Origin: Hippophae tibetana
Taxonomy: Eukaryota; Streptophyta; Magnoliopsida; Rosales; Elaeagnaceae
DNA: 64,000 nucleotides
Assembly: GCA_037013495.1 (NCBI GenBank)
Contig: CM072810.1
Span: forward strand, 73,082,449 to 73,146,448
Direction of reading: 5' to 3'
Each line of letters begins with the position of its first letter. The stretch's first letter is position 1. The notes below the pieces were generated by a model that did no database searches, was not told the origin of the DNA, and was given only the letters and a program-made list of their open reading frames with translations. The translations under genes were made by a program, and so were the position numbers. This document shows, one piece after another, positions 41,412-54,400 of this stretch.

Positions 41412-44154
41412 CATTACGTGTAGGGTTTTGTTGCTTATATAAGAAAACAACAACCTTTTGAAGGAGGAAGAACTAGTATAATTAATGAAAATATTTTTTA
41501 CCAAGCTTTGTACTTTTCTTCCAATGTTTCTTGATGGAATGCCTCGACTTGACACATCAAATGGAGGGATCATTTTTTTTGGCATCAAAAGGTTTTGGTT
41601 TTACGGAATTAATGATGTTGTTTTCGTCTGTGGATTTCATTTCGTAGTTCTTTTTTAAATACTCATCTCTTAGTCTTAATCTTTATATCTACTCTCAATC
41701 AATCCTTGTTCTTCATAAAAAAATTATAGGAAAAAAAAGAAGGATTCTACTGTTTACAATATTAAAAAAAAGAACATTTGATAAATGAGAGTTCCAATTT
41801 TACGAAGCCTTTACTTTTGACTCGGGTGTCGAAACTTTCAATATAATATATCAAATCGTACCTTTTAAAGGTTCCTATAATCAGAGTATGCATTCCGAAG
41901 AATATTATTTTTTGAAATCAAATTCCGTCATTTACATCACCTACCGAGAGTTTAAAATTTTCGTTTTACCTATTCTGTTTTTCTGGATTTCGGTTTTATT
42001 CAATGCCACCATATGAGCGATGCAGTTACTCACCAAGAGTGTGTTTAAAAAAATTCTAAATTCTTAATATCCAAAAAATATTCTCAAGATCATAAAATAT
42101 TCTCATGATCCTTTACAAGGGATATATTTGGAATATCAAATGGAAGAATTAATTTTGGAAGCAATTATTTTTGTTTTATTTAATTATGCGACTTTATGTC
42201 TAGCGATTTTGTTTATACTAAATTTTTGAATTTTATTTGTCATATTTATCATATGTTTTTAATGCTTTTATTATTTACGGATAGATTAAGCACATTTCAC
42301 AACTAAATATCCCCACTAAGGTTGCATTACGTGTAGGGTTTTGTTGCTTATATAAGAAAACAACAACCTTTTGAAGGAGGAAGAACTAGTATAATTAATG
42401 AAAATATTTTTTACCAAGCTTTGTACTTTTCTTCCAAAGGTTCTTGATGGAATGCCTCAATTTGACACATCAAATGGAGTGATCATTTTTTTTAGGCATC
42501 AAAAGGTTTTGGTTTTACGGAATTAATGATATTGTTTTCGTCTGTGGATTTCATTTCGTAGTTCTTTTTTAAATACTCATCTCTTAGTCTTGCTCTTTAT
42601 ATCTACTCTCAATCAATCCTTGTTCTTCATCAAAAAATTGTAGGGAAAAGAAGATGGATTCTACTGTTTACAATATTAAAAAAAAAGAACATTTGATAAA
42701 TGAGAGTTCCAATTTTACGAAGCCTTTACTTTTGACTCGGGTGTCGATACTTTCAATATAATATATCAAATCGTACCTTTTAAAGGTTCCTATAATCAGA
42801 GTATGCATTCCGAAGAATATTATTTTTTGAAATCAAATTCCGTCATTTACATCACCTACCGAGAGTTTAAAATTTTCGTTTTACCTATTCTGTTTTTCTG
42901 GATTTCGGTTTTATTCAATGCCACCATATGAGCGATGCAGTTACTCACCAAGAGTGTGTTTAAAAAAATTCTAAATTCTTAATATCCAAAAAATATTCTC
43001 AAGATCATAAAATATTCTCATGATCCTTTACAAGGGATATATTTGGAATATCAAATGGAAGAATTAATTTTGGAAGCAATTATATTTGTTTTATTTAATT
43101 ATGGGAATGTATGTCTAGCGATTTTGTTTATACTAAATTTTTGAATTTTATTTGTCATATTTATCATATGTTTTTAATGCTTTTATTATTTACGGATAGA
43201 TTAAGCACATTTCACAACTAAATATCCCCACTAAGGTTGCATTACGTGTAGGGTTTTGTTGCTTATATAAGAAAACAACAACCTTTTGAAGGAGGAAGAA
43301 CTAGTATAATTAATGAAAATATTTTTTACCAAGCTTTGTACTTTTCTTCCAAAGGTTCTTGATGGAATGCCTCAATTTGACACATCAAATGGAGTGATCA
43401 TTTTTTTTAGGCATCAAAAGGTTTTGGTTTTACGGAATTAATGATATTGTTTTCGTCTGTGGATTTCATTTCGTAGTTCTTTTTTAAATACTCATCTCTT
43501 AGTCTTGCTCTTTATATCTACTCTCAATCAATCCTTGTTCTTCATCAAAAAATTGTAGGGAAAAGAAGATGGATTCTACTGTTTACAATATTAAAAAAAA
43601 AGAACATTTGATAAATCAGAGTTGCAATTTTACGAAGCCTTTACTTTTGACTCGGGTGTCGAAACTTTCAATATAATATATCAAATCGTACCTTTTAAAG
43701 GTTCCTATAATCAGAGCATGCATTCCGAAGAATATTATTTTTGAAATCAAATTCCGTCATGTACATCACCTACCGAGAGTTTAAAATTTTCGTCGTACCT
43801 ATTCTGTTTTTCTGGATTTCGGTTTTATTCAATGCCACCATATGAGCGATGTAGTTACTCACCAAGAGTGTGTTTAAAAAGGTTCTAAAGTTCTTAATAT
43901 CCAACAAATATTCTCAAGATCATAAAATGTTCTCCTGATCCTTTACAAGGGATATATTTGGATTATCAAATGAAAGATTTAATTTTAAAAGCAATTATTT
44001 TTGTTTTATTTAATTATGGGACTTTATGTCTAGCGATTTCGTTTATACTAAATTTTTGAATTTTATTTGTCTTATTTATTATATGTTTTTTATGCTTTTA
44101 TTATTTACGGATGGATTAAACACATTTCACAACTAAATATCCCCACTACGGTTG
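41412..44154 (+). repeat. Units 46-48, with a duplicated 915-bp monomer
   Basis: Units 47 and 48 (42325 and 43240) are near copies at offset 915. They share AATGATATTG, CTTGCTCTTTATATC, CTTCATCAAAAAATTG and an extra A in the A-run. Unit 47 has TGTCGATAC where unit 48 has TGTCGAAAC. Confidence 0.75.
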
Positions 44155-46896
44155 CATTACGTGTAGGGTTTTGTTGCTTATATAAGAAAACAACAACCTT
44201 TTGAAGGAGGAAGAACTAGTATAATTAATGAAAATATTTTTTACCAAGCTTTGTACTTTTCTTCCAATGTTTCTTGATGGAATGCCTCGACTTGACACAT
44301 CAAATGGAGGGATCATTTTTTTTGGCATCAAAAGGTTTTGGTTTTACGGAATTAATGATGTTGTTTTCGTCTGTGGATTTCATTTCGTAGTTCTTTTTTA
44401 AATACTCATCTCTTAGTCTTAATCTTTATATCTACTCTCAATCAATCCTTGTTCTTCATAAAAAAATTATAGGAAAAAAAAGAAGGATTCTACTGTTTAC
44501 AATATTAAAAAAAAGAACATTTGATAAATGAGAGTTCCAATTTTACGAAGCCTATACTTTTGACTCGGGTGTCGAAACTTTCAATATAATATATCAAATC
44601 GTACCTTTTAAAGGTTCCTATAATCAGAGTATGCATTCCGAAGAATATTATTTTTTGAAATCAAATTCCGTCATTTACATCACCTACCGAGAGTTTAAAA
44701 TTTTCGTCGTACCTATTCTGTTTTTCTGGATTTCGGTTTTATTCAATGCCACCATATGAGCGATGTAGTTACTCACCAAGAGTGTGTTTAAAAAGGTTCT
44801 AAAGTTCTTAATATCCAACAAATATTCTCAAGATCATAAAATGTTCTCCTGATCCTTTACAAGGGATATATTTGGATTATCAAATGAAAGATTTAATTTT
44901 AAAAGCAATTATTTTTGTTTTATTTAATTATGGGACTTTATGTCTAGCGATTTCGTTTATACTAAATTTTTGAATTTTATTTGTCTTATTTATTATATGT
45001 TTTTTATGCTTTTATTATTTACGGATGGATTAAACACATTTCACAACTAAATATCCCCACTACGGTTGCATTACGTGTAGGGTTTTGTTGCTTATATAAG
45101 AAAACAACAACCTTTTGAAGGAGGAAGAACTAGTATAATTAATGAAAATATTTTTTACCAAGCTTTGTACTTTTCTTCCAATGTTTCTTGATGGAATGCC
45201 TCGACTTGACACATCAAATGGAGGGATCATTTTTTTTGGCATCAAAAGGTTTTGGTTTTACGGAATTAATGATGTTGTTTTCGTCTGTGGATTTCATTTC
45301 GTAGTTCTTTTTTAAATACTCATCTCTTAGTCTTAATCTTTATATCTACTCTCAATCAATCCTTGTTCTTCATAAAAAAATTATAGGAAAAAAAAGAAGG
45401 ATTCTACTGTTTACAATATTAAAAAAAAGAACATTTGATAAATGAGAGTTCCAATTTTACGAAGCCTTTACTTTTGACTCGGGTGTCGAAACTTTCAATA
45501 TAATATATCAAATCGTACCTTTTAAAGGTTCCTATAATCAGAGTATGCATTCCGAAGAATATTATTTTTTGAAATCAAATTCCGTCATTTACATCACCTA
45601 CCGAGAGTTTAAAATTTTCGTCGTACCTATTCTGTTTTTCTGGATTTCGGTTTTATTCAATGCCACCATATGAGCGATGTAGTTACTCACCAAGAGTGTG
45701 TTTAAAAAGGTTCTAAAGTTCTTAATATCCAACAAATATTCTCAAGATCATAAAATGTTCTCCTGATCCTTTACAAGGGATATATTTGGATTATCAAATG
45801 AAAGATTTAATTTTAAAAGCAATTATTTTTGTTTTATTTAATTATGGGACTTTATGTCTAGCGATTTCGTTTATACTAAATTTTTGAATTTTATTTGTCT
45901 TATTTATTATATGTTTTTTATGCTTTTATTATTTACGGATGGATTAAACACATTTCACAACTAAATATCCCCACTACGGTTGCATTACGTGTAGGGTTTT
46001 GTTGCTTATATAAGAAAACAACAACCTTTTGAAGGAGGAAGAACTAGTATAATTAATGAAAATATTTTTTACCAAGCTTTGTACTTTTCTTCCAATGTTT
46101 CTTGATGGAATGCCTCGACTTGACACATCAAATGGAGGGATCATTTTTTTTGGCATCAAAAGGTTTTGGTTTTACGGAATTAATGATGTTGTTTTCGTCT
46201 GTGGATTTCATTTCGTAGTTCTTTTTTAAATACTCATCTCTTAGTCTTAATCTTTATATCTACTCTCAATCAATCCTTGTTCTTCATAAAAAAATTATAG
46301 GAAAAAAAAGAAGGATTCTACTGTTTACAATATTAAAAAAAAGAACATTTGATAAATGAGAGTTCCAATTTTACGAAGCCTTTACTTTTGACTCGGGTGT
46401 CGAAACTTTCAATATAATATATCAAATCGTACCTTTTAAAGGTTCCTATAATCAGAGTATGCATTCCGAAGAATATTATTTTTTGAAATCAAATTCCGTC
46501 ATTTACATCACCTACCGAGAGTTTAAAATTTTCGTCGTACCTATTCTGTTTTTCTGGATTTCGGTTTTATTCAATGCCACCATATGAGCGATGTAGTTAC
46601 TCACCAAGAGTGTGTTTAAAAAGGTTCTAAAGTTCTTAATATCCAACAAATATTCTCAAGATCATAAAATGTTCTCCTGATCCTTTACAAGGGATATATT
46701 TGGATTATCAAATGAAAGATTTAATTTTAAAAGCAATTATTTTTGTTTTATTTAATTATGGGACTTTATGTCTAGCGATTTCGTTTATACTAAATTTTTG
46801 AATTTTATTTGTCTTATTTATTATATGTTTTTTATGCTTTTATTATTTACGGATGGATTAAACACATTTCACAACTAAATATCCCCACTAAGGTTG
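44155..46896 (+). repeat. Run of three almost identical 914-bp monomers (units 49-51)
   Basis: Starts are 44155, 45069 and 45983. Each is preceded by the private CCACTACGG (elsewhere CCACTAAGG). The only other difference noticed is GCCTATAC in the first versus GCCTTTAC. Like units 40-42, this is a local single-monomer amplification, but of a different subtype (CTCGACTTGACAC). Confidence 0.85.
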
Positions 46897-49800
46897 CATT
46901 ACGTGTAGGGTTTTGTTGCTTATATAAGAAAACAACAACCTTTTGAAGGAGGAAGAACTAGTATAATTAATAAAAATATTTTTTACCAAGCTTTGTACTT
47001 TTCTTCCATGGTTTCTTGATTTAATGCCTCGATTTGACACATCAAATGGAGGGATCATTTTTTTTGGCATCAAAAGGTTTTTGTTTTACGGAATTAATGA
47101 TGTTGTTTTCGTCTGTGGATTTCATTTCGTAGTTCTTTTTTAAATACTCATCTCTTAGTCTTGATCTTTATATCTACTCTCAATCAATCCTTGTTCTTTA
47201 TAAAAAAAATTGTAGGAAAAAGAAGATGGATTGTACTGTTTACAATATTAAAAAAAAGAATATTTGATAAATCAGAGTTCCAATTTTACGAAGCCTTTAC
47301 TTTTGACTCGGGTGTCGAAACTTTCAATATAATATATCAAATCGCACCTTGTAAAAGTTCCTATAATCAGAGCATGGATTCCGAAGAAAATTATTTTTTG
47401 AAATCAAATTCCACCGTTACATCACCTACCGAGAGTTTAAAATTTTCATCGTACCTATTCCGTTTTTCTGGATTTCGGTTTTATTCAATGCCACCATATG
47501 AGCGATGGAGTTACTCACCAAGAGTGTGTTTAAAAAGGTTCTAAAGTTCTTAATATCCAACAAATATTCTGAAGATCATAAAATATTCCGATGATCCTTT
47601 ACAAGGGATATATTTGGAATATCAAATGGAAGAATTAATTTTGGAAGCAATTATTTTTGTTTTATTTAATTATGCGACTTTATGTCTAGCGATTTTGTTT
47701 ATACTAAATTTTTGCATTTTATTTGTCTTATTTATCATATGTTTTTTATGCTTTTATTATTTACGGTTAGATTAAGCACATTTCACAACTAAATATTCCC
47801 ACTAAGGTTGCATTACGTGTAGGGTTTTGTTCCTTATATAAGAAAACAACAACCTTTTGAAGGAGGAAGAACTAGTATAATTAATGAAAATATTTTTTAC
47901 CAAGCTTTGTACTTTTCTTCCAATGTTTCTTGATGGAATGCCTCGACTTGACACATCAAATGGAGGGATCATTTTTTTTGGCATCAAAAGGTTTGGTTTT
48001 ACGGAATTAATGATGTTGTTTTCGTCTGTGGATTTCATTTCGTAGTTCTTTTTTCAAATACTCATCTCTTAGTCTTGCTCTTTATATCTACCCTCAATCA
48101 ATCCTTGTTCTTCATCAAAAAATTGTAGGGAAAAGAATATGGATTCTACTGTTTACAATATTAAAAAAAAGAACATTTGATAAATCAGAGTTCCAATTTT
48201 ACGAAGCCTTTACTTTTGACTCGGGTGTCGAAACTTTCAATATAATATATCAAATCGTACCTTTTAAAGGTTCCTAAAATCAGAGCATGCATTCCGAAGA
48301 ATATTATTTTTGAAATCAAATTCCGTCATTTACATCACCTACCGAGAGTTTAAAATTTTCGTCGTACCTATTCTGTTTTTCTGGATTTCGGTTTTATTCA
48401 ATGCCACCATATGAGCGATGTAGTTACTCACCAAGAGTGTGTTTAAAAAGGTTCTAATGTTCTTAATATCCAAAAAATATTCTCAAGATCATAAAATATT
48501 TTCATGATCCTTTACAAGGGATATATTTGGAATATCAAATGGAAGAATTAATTTTGGAAGCAATTATATTTGTTTTATTTAATTATGGGAATGTATGTCT
48601 AGCGATTTTGTTTATACTAAATTTTTGAATTTTATTTGTCATATTTATCATATGTTTTTAATGCTTTTATTATTTACGGATAGATTAAGCACATTTCACA
48701 ACTAAATATCCCCACTAAGGTTGCATTACGTGTAGGGTTTTGTTGCTTATATAAGAAAACAACAACCTTTTGAAGGAGGAAGAACTAGTATAATTAATGA
48801 AAATATTTTTTACCAAGCTTTGTACTTTTCTTCCAATGTTTCTTGATGGAATGCCTCGACTTGACACATCAAATGGAGGGATCATTTTTTTTGGCATCAA
48901 AAGGTTTTGGTTTTACGGAATTAATGATGTTGTTTTCGTTTGTGGATTTCATTTCGTAGTTCTTTTTTAAATACTCATCTCTTAGTCTTAATCTTTATAT
49001 CTACTCTCAATCAATCCTTGTTCTTCATAAAAATATTGTAGGGAAAAGAAGATGGATTCTACTGTTTACAATATTAAAAAAAAGAACATTTGATAAATCA
49101 GAGTTCCAATTTTACGAAGCCTTTACTTTTGACTCGGGTGTCGAAACTTTCAATATAATATATCAAATCGTACCTTTTAAAGGTTCCTATAATCAGAGCA
49201 TGCATTCCGAAGAATATTATTTTTTGAAATCAAATTCCGTCATTTACATCACCTACCGAGAGTTTAAAATTTTCGTCGTACCTATTCTGTTTTTCTGGAT
49301 TTCGGTTTTATTCAATGCCACCATATGAGCGATGCAGTTACTCACCAAGAGTGTGTTTAAAAAAATTCTAAAGTTCTTAATATCCAAAAAATATTCTCAA
49401 GATCATAAATTATTTTCATGATCCTTTACAAGGGATATATTTGGAATATCAAATGGAAGAATTAATTTTGGAAGCAATTATATTTGTTTTATTTAATTAT
49501 GGGAATGTATGTCTAGCGATTTTGTTTATACTAAATTTTTGAATTTTATTTGTCTTATTTATCATATGTTTTTTATGCTTTTATTATTTACGGTTAGATT
49601 AAGCACATTTCACAACTAAATATTCCCACTAAGGTTGCATTACGTGTAGGGTTTTGTTGCTTATATAAGAAAACAACAACCTTTTGAAGGAGGAAGAACT
49701 AGTATAATTAATGAAAATATTTTTTACCAAGCTTTGTACTTTTCTTCCATGGTTTCTTGATTTAATGCCACGATTTGACACATCAAATGGAGGGATCATT

Positions 49801-51462
49801 TTTTTTGGCATCAAAAGGTTTTTGTTTTACGGAATTAATGATGTTGTTTTCGTCTGTGGATTTGATTTCGTAGTTCTTTTTTAAATACTCATCTCTAAGT
49901 CTTGATCTTTATATCTACTCTCAATCAATCCTTGTTCTTTATAAAAAAATTGTAGGAAAAAGAAGATGGATTGTACTGTTTACAATATTAAAAAAAAGAA
50001 TATTTGATAAATCAGAGTTCCAATTTTACGAAGCCTTTACTTTTGACTCGGGTGTCGAAACTTTCAATATAATATATCAAATCGCACCTTGTAAAAGTTC
50101 CTATAATCAGAGCATGGATTCCGAAGAAAATTATTTTTTGAAATCAAATTCCACCGTTACATCACATACCGAGAGTTTAAAATTTTCATCGTACCTATTC
50201 CGTTTTACTGGATTTCGGTTTTATTCAATGCCACCATATGAGCGATGGAGTTACTCACCAAGAGTGTGTTTAAAAAGGTTCTAAAGTTCTTAATATCCAA
50301 CAAATATTCTGAAGATCATAAAATATTCTGATGATCCTTTACAAAGGATATATTTGGAATATCAAATGGAAGAATTAATTTTGGAAGCAATTATTTTTGT
50401 TTTATTTAATTATGCGACTTTTTGTCTAGCGATTTTGTTTATACTAAATTTTTTCATTTTATTTGTCTTATTTATCATATGTTTTTTATGCTTTTATTAT
50501 TTACGGTTAGATTAAGCACATTTCACAACTAAATATTCCCACTAAGGTTGCATTACGTGTAGGGTTTTGTTCCTTATATAAGAAAACAACAACCTTTTGA
50601 AGGAGGAAGAACTAGTATAATTAATGAAAATATTTTTTACCAAGCTTTGTACTTTTCTTCCAATGTTTCTTGATGGAATGCCTCGACTTGACACATCAAA
50701 TGGAGGGATCATTTTTTTTGGCATCAAAAGGTTTTGGTTTTACGGAATTAATGATGTTGTTTTCGTCTGTGGATTTCATTTCGTAGTTCTTTTTTAAATA
50801 CTCATCTCTTAGTCTTGCTCTTTATATCTACTCTCAATCAATCCTTGTTCTTCATAAAAAAATGTAGGGAAAAGAAGATGGATTCTACTGTTTACAATAT
50901 TAAAAAAAAGAACATTTGATAAATCAGAGTTCCAATTTTACGAAGCCTTTACTTTTGACTCGGGTGTCGAAACTTTCAATATAATATATCAAATCGTACC
51001 TTTTAAAGGTTCCTATAATCAGAGCATGCATTCCGAAGAATATTATTTTTTGAAATCAAATTCCGTCATTTACATCACCTACCGAGAGTTTAAAATTTTC
51101 GTCGTACCTATTCTGTTTTTCTGGATTTCGGTTTTATTCAATGCCACCATATGAGCGATGCAGTTACTCACCAAGAGTGTGTTTAAAAAAATTCTAAATT
51201 CTTAATATCCAAAAAATATTCTCAAGATCATAAAATATTCTCATGATCCTTTACAAGGGATATATTTGGAATATCAAATGGAAGAATTAATTTTGGAAGC
51301 AATTATTTTTGTTTTATTTAATTATGGGAATGTATGTCTAGCGATTTTGTTTATACTAAATTTTTGAATTTTATTTGTCATATTTATCATATGTTTTTAA
51401 TGCTTTTATTATTTACGGATAGATTAAGCACATTTCACAACTAAATATTCCCACTAAGGTTG
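46897..51462 (+). repeat. Units 52-56: degenerate trimer-related block
   Basis: Units 52 and 55 share the CATGGTTTCTTGATTTAATG marker and GGATTGTACTG, each followed by a unit with GTTCCTTATATAAG (53, 56) at spacings of 2741 and 2740 bp. Unit 52 has a one-base change removing the usual ATTAATG (46969). Unit 53 lacks one G of the GGTTTTGG run near 47993, which alters the antisense frame. Confidence 0.65.
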
Positions 51463-54400
51463 CATTACGTGTAGGGTTTTGTTGCTTATATAAGAAAACA
51501 ACAACCTTTTGAAGGAGGAAGAACTAGTATAATTAATGAAAATATTTTTTACCAAGCTTTGTACTTTTCTTCCAAAGGTTCTTGATGGAATGCCTCAATT
51601 TGACACATCAAATGGAGTGATCATTTTTTTTAGGCATCAAAAGGTTTTGGTTTTACGGAATTAATGATGTTGTTTTCGTCTGTGGATTTCATTTCGTAGT
51701 TCTTTTTTAAATACTCATCTCTTAGTCTTGCTCTTTATATCTACTCTCAATCAATCCTTTTTCTTCATAAAAAAATGGTAGGGAAAAGAAGATGGATTGT
51801 ACTGTTTACAATATTAAAAAAAAGAACATTTGATAAATTAGAGTTCCAATTTTACGAAGCCTTTACTTTTGACTCGGGTGTCGAAACTTTCAATATAATA
51901 TATCAAATCGTACCTTTTAAAGGTTCCTATAATCAGAGCATGCATTCCGAAGAATATTATTTTTTGAAATCAAATTCCGTCATTTACATCACCTACCGAG
52001 AGTTTAAAATTTTCGTTTTACCTATTCTGTTTTTCTGGATTTCGGTTTTATTCAATGCCACCATATGAGCGATGCAGTTACTCACCAAGAGTGTGTTTAA
52101 AAAAATTCTAAAGTTCTTAATATCCAAAAAATATTCTCAAGATCATAAAATATTCTCATGATCCTTTACAAGGGATATATTTGGAATATCAAATGGAAGA
52201 ATTAATTTTGGAAGCAATTATATTTGTTTTATTTAATTATGGGAATGTATGTCTAGCGATTTTGTTTATACTAAATTTTTGAATTTTATTTGTCATATTT
52301 ATCATATGTTTTTAATGCTTTTATTATTTACGGATAGATTAAGCACATTTCACAACTAAATATCCCCACTAAGGTTGCATTACGTGTAGGGTTTTGTTGC
52401 TTATATAAGAAAACAACAACCTTTTGAAGGAGGAAGAACTAGTATAATTAATGAAAATATTTTTTTACCAAGCTTTGTACTTTTCTTCCAATATTTCTTG
52501 ATGGAATGCCTCGACTTGACACATCAAATGGGGGGATCATTGTTTTTGGCATCAAAAGGTTTTGGTTTTACGGAATTAGTGATGTTGTTTTCGTCTGTGG
52601 ATTTCATTTCGTAGTTCTTTTTTAAATACTCATCTCTTAGTCTTAATCTTTATATCTACTCTCAATCAATCCTTGTTCTTCATAAAAACATTGTAGGAAA
52701 AAAAAGAAGGATTCTACTGTTTACAATATTAAAAAAAAGAACATTTGATAAATGAGAGTTCCAATTTTACGAAGCCTTTACTTTTGACTCGGGTGTCGAA
52801 ACTTTCAATATAATATATCAAATCGTACCTTTATAGGTTCCCATAATCAGAGTATGCATTCCGAAGAATATTATTTTTTGAAATCAAATTCCGTCATTTA
52901 CATCACCTACCGAGAGTTTAAAATTTTCGTCGTACCTAATCTGTTTTTCTGGATTTCGGTTTTATTCAATGCCACCATATGAGCGATGTAGTTACTCACC
53001 AAGAGTGTGTTTAAAAAGGTTCTAAAGTTCTTAATATCCAACAAATATTCTGAAGATCATAAAATGTTCTCCTGATCCTTTACAAGGGATATATTTGGAT
53101 TATCAAATGAAAGATTTAATTTTAAAAGCAATTATTTTTGTTTTATTTAATTATGGGACTTTATGTCTAGCGATTTCGTTTATACTAAATTTTTGAATTT
53201 TATTTGTCTTATTTATTATATGTTTTTTATGCTTTTATTATTTACGGATGGATTAAACACATTTCACAACTAAATATCCCCACTAAGGTTGCATTACGTG
53301 TAGGGTTTTGTTGCTTATATAAGAAAACAACAACCTTTTGAAGGAGGAAGAACTAGTATAATTAATGAAAATATTTTTTACCAAGCTTGGTACTTTTCTT
53401 CCATGGTTTCTTGATTTAATGCCTCGATTTGACACATCAAATGGAGGGATCATTTTTTTGGCATCAAAAGGTTTTTGTTTTACGGAATTAATGATGTTGT
53501 TTTCGTCTGTGGATTTCATTTCGTAGTTCTTTTTTAAATACTCATCTCTTAGTCTTGATCTTTATATCTACTCTCAATCAATCCTTGTTCTTTATAAAAA
53601 AATTGTAGGAAAAAGAAGATGGATTGTACTGTTTACAATATTAAAAAAAAGAATATTTGATAAATCAGAGTTCCAATTTTACGAAGCCTTTACTTTTGAC
53701 TCGGGTGTCGAAACTTTCAATATAATATATCAAATCGCACCTTGTAAAAGTTCCTATAATCAGAGCATGGATTCCGAAGAAAATTATTTTTTGAAATCAA
53801 ATTCCACCGTTACATCACATACCGAGAGTATAAAATTTTCATCGTACCTATTCCGTTTTTCTGGATTTCGGTTTTATTCAATGCCACCATATGAGCGATG
53901 GAGTTACTCACCAAGAGTGTGTTTAAAGAGGTTCTAAAGTTCTTAATATCCAACAAATATTCTGAAGATCATAAAATATTCTGATGATCCTTTACAAGGG
54001 ATATATTTGGAATATCAAATGGAAGAATTAATTTTGGAAGCAATTATTTTTGTTTTATTTAATTATGCGACTTTATGTCTAGCGATTTTGTTTATACTAA
54101 ATTTTTGCATTTTATTTGTCTTATTTATCATATGTTTTTTATGCTTTTATTATTTACGGTTAGATTAAGCACATTTCACAACTAAATATTCCCACTAAGG
54201 TTGCATTACGTGTAGGGTTTTGTTCCTTATATAAGAAAACAACAACCTTTTGAAGGAGGAAGAACTAGTATAATTAATGAAAATATTTTTTACCAAGCTT
54301 TGTACTTTTCTTCCAAAGGTTCTTGATGGAATGCCTCAATTTGACACATCAAATGGAGTGATCATTTTTTTTAGGCATCAAAAGGTTTTGGTTTTACGGA

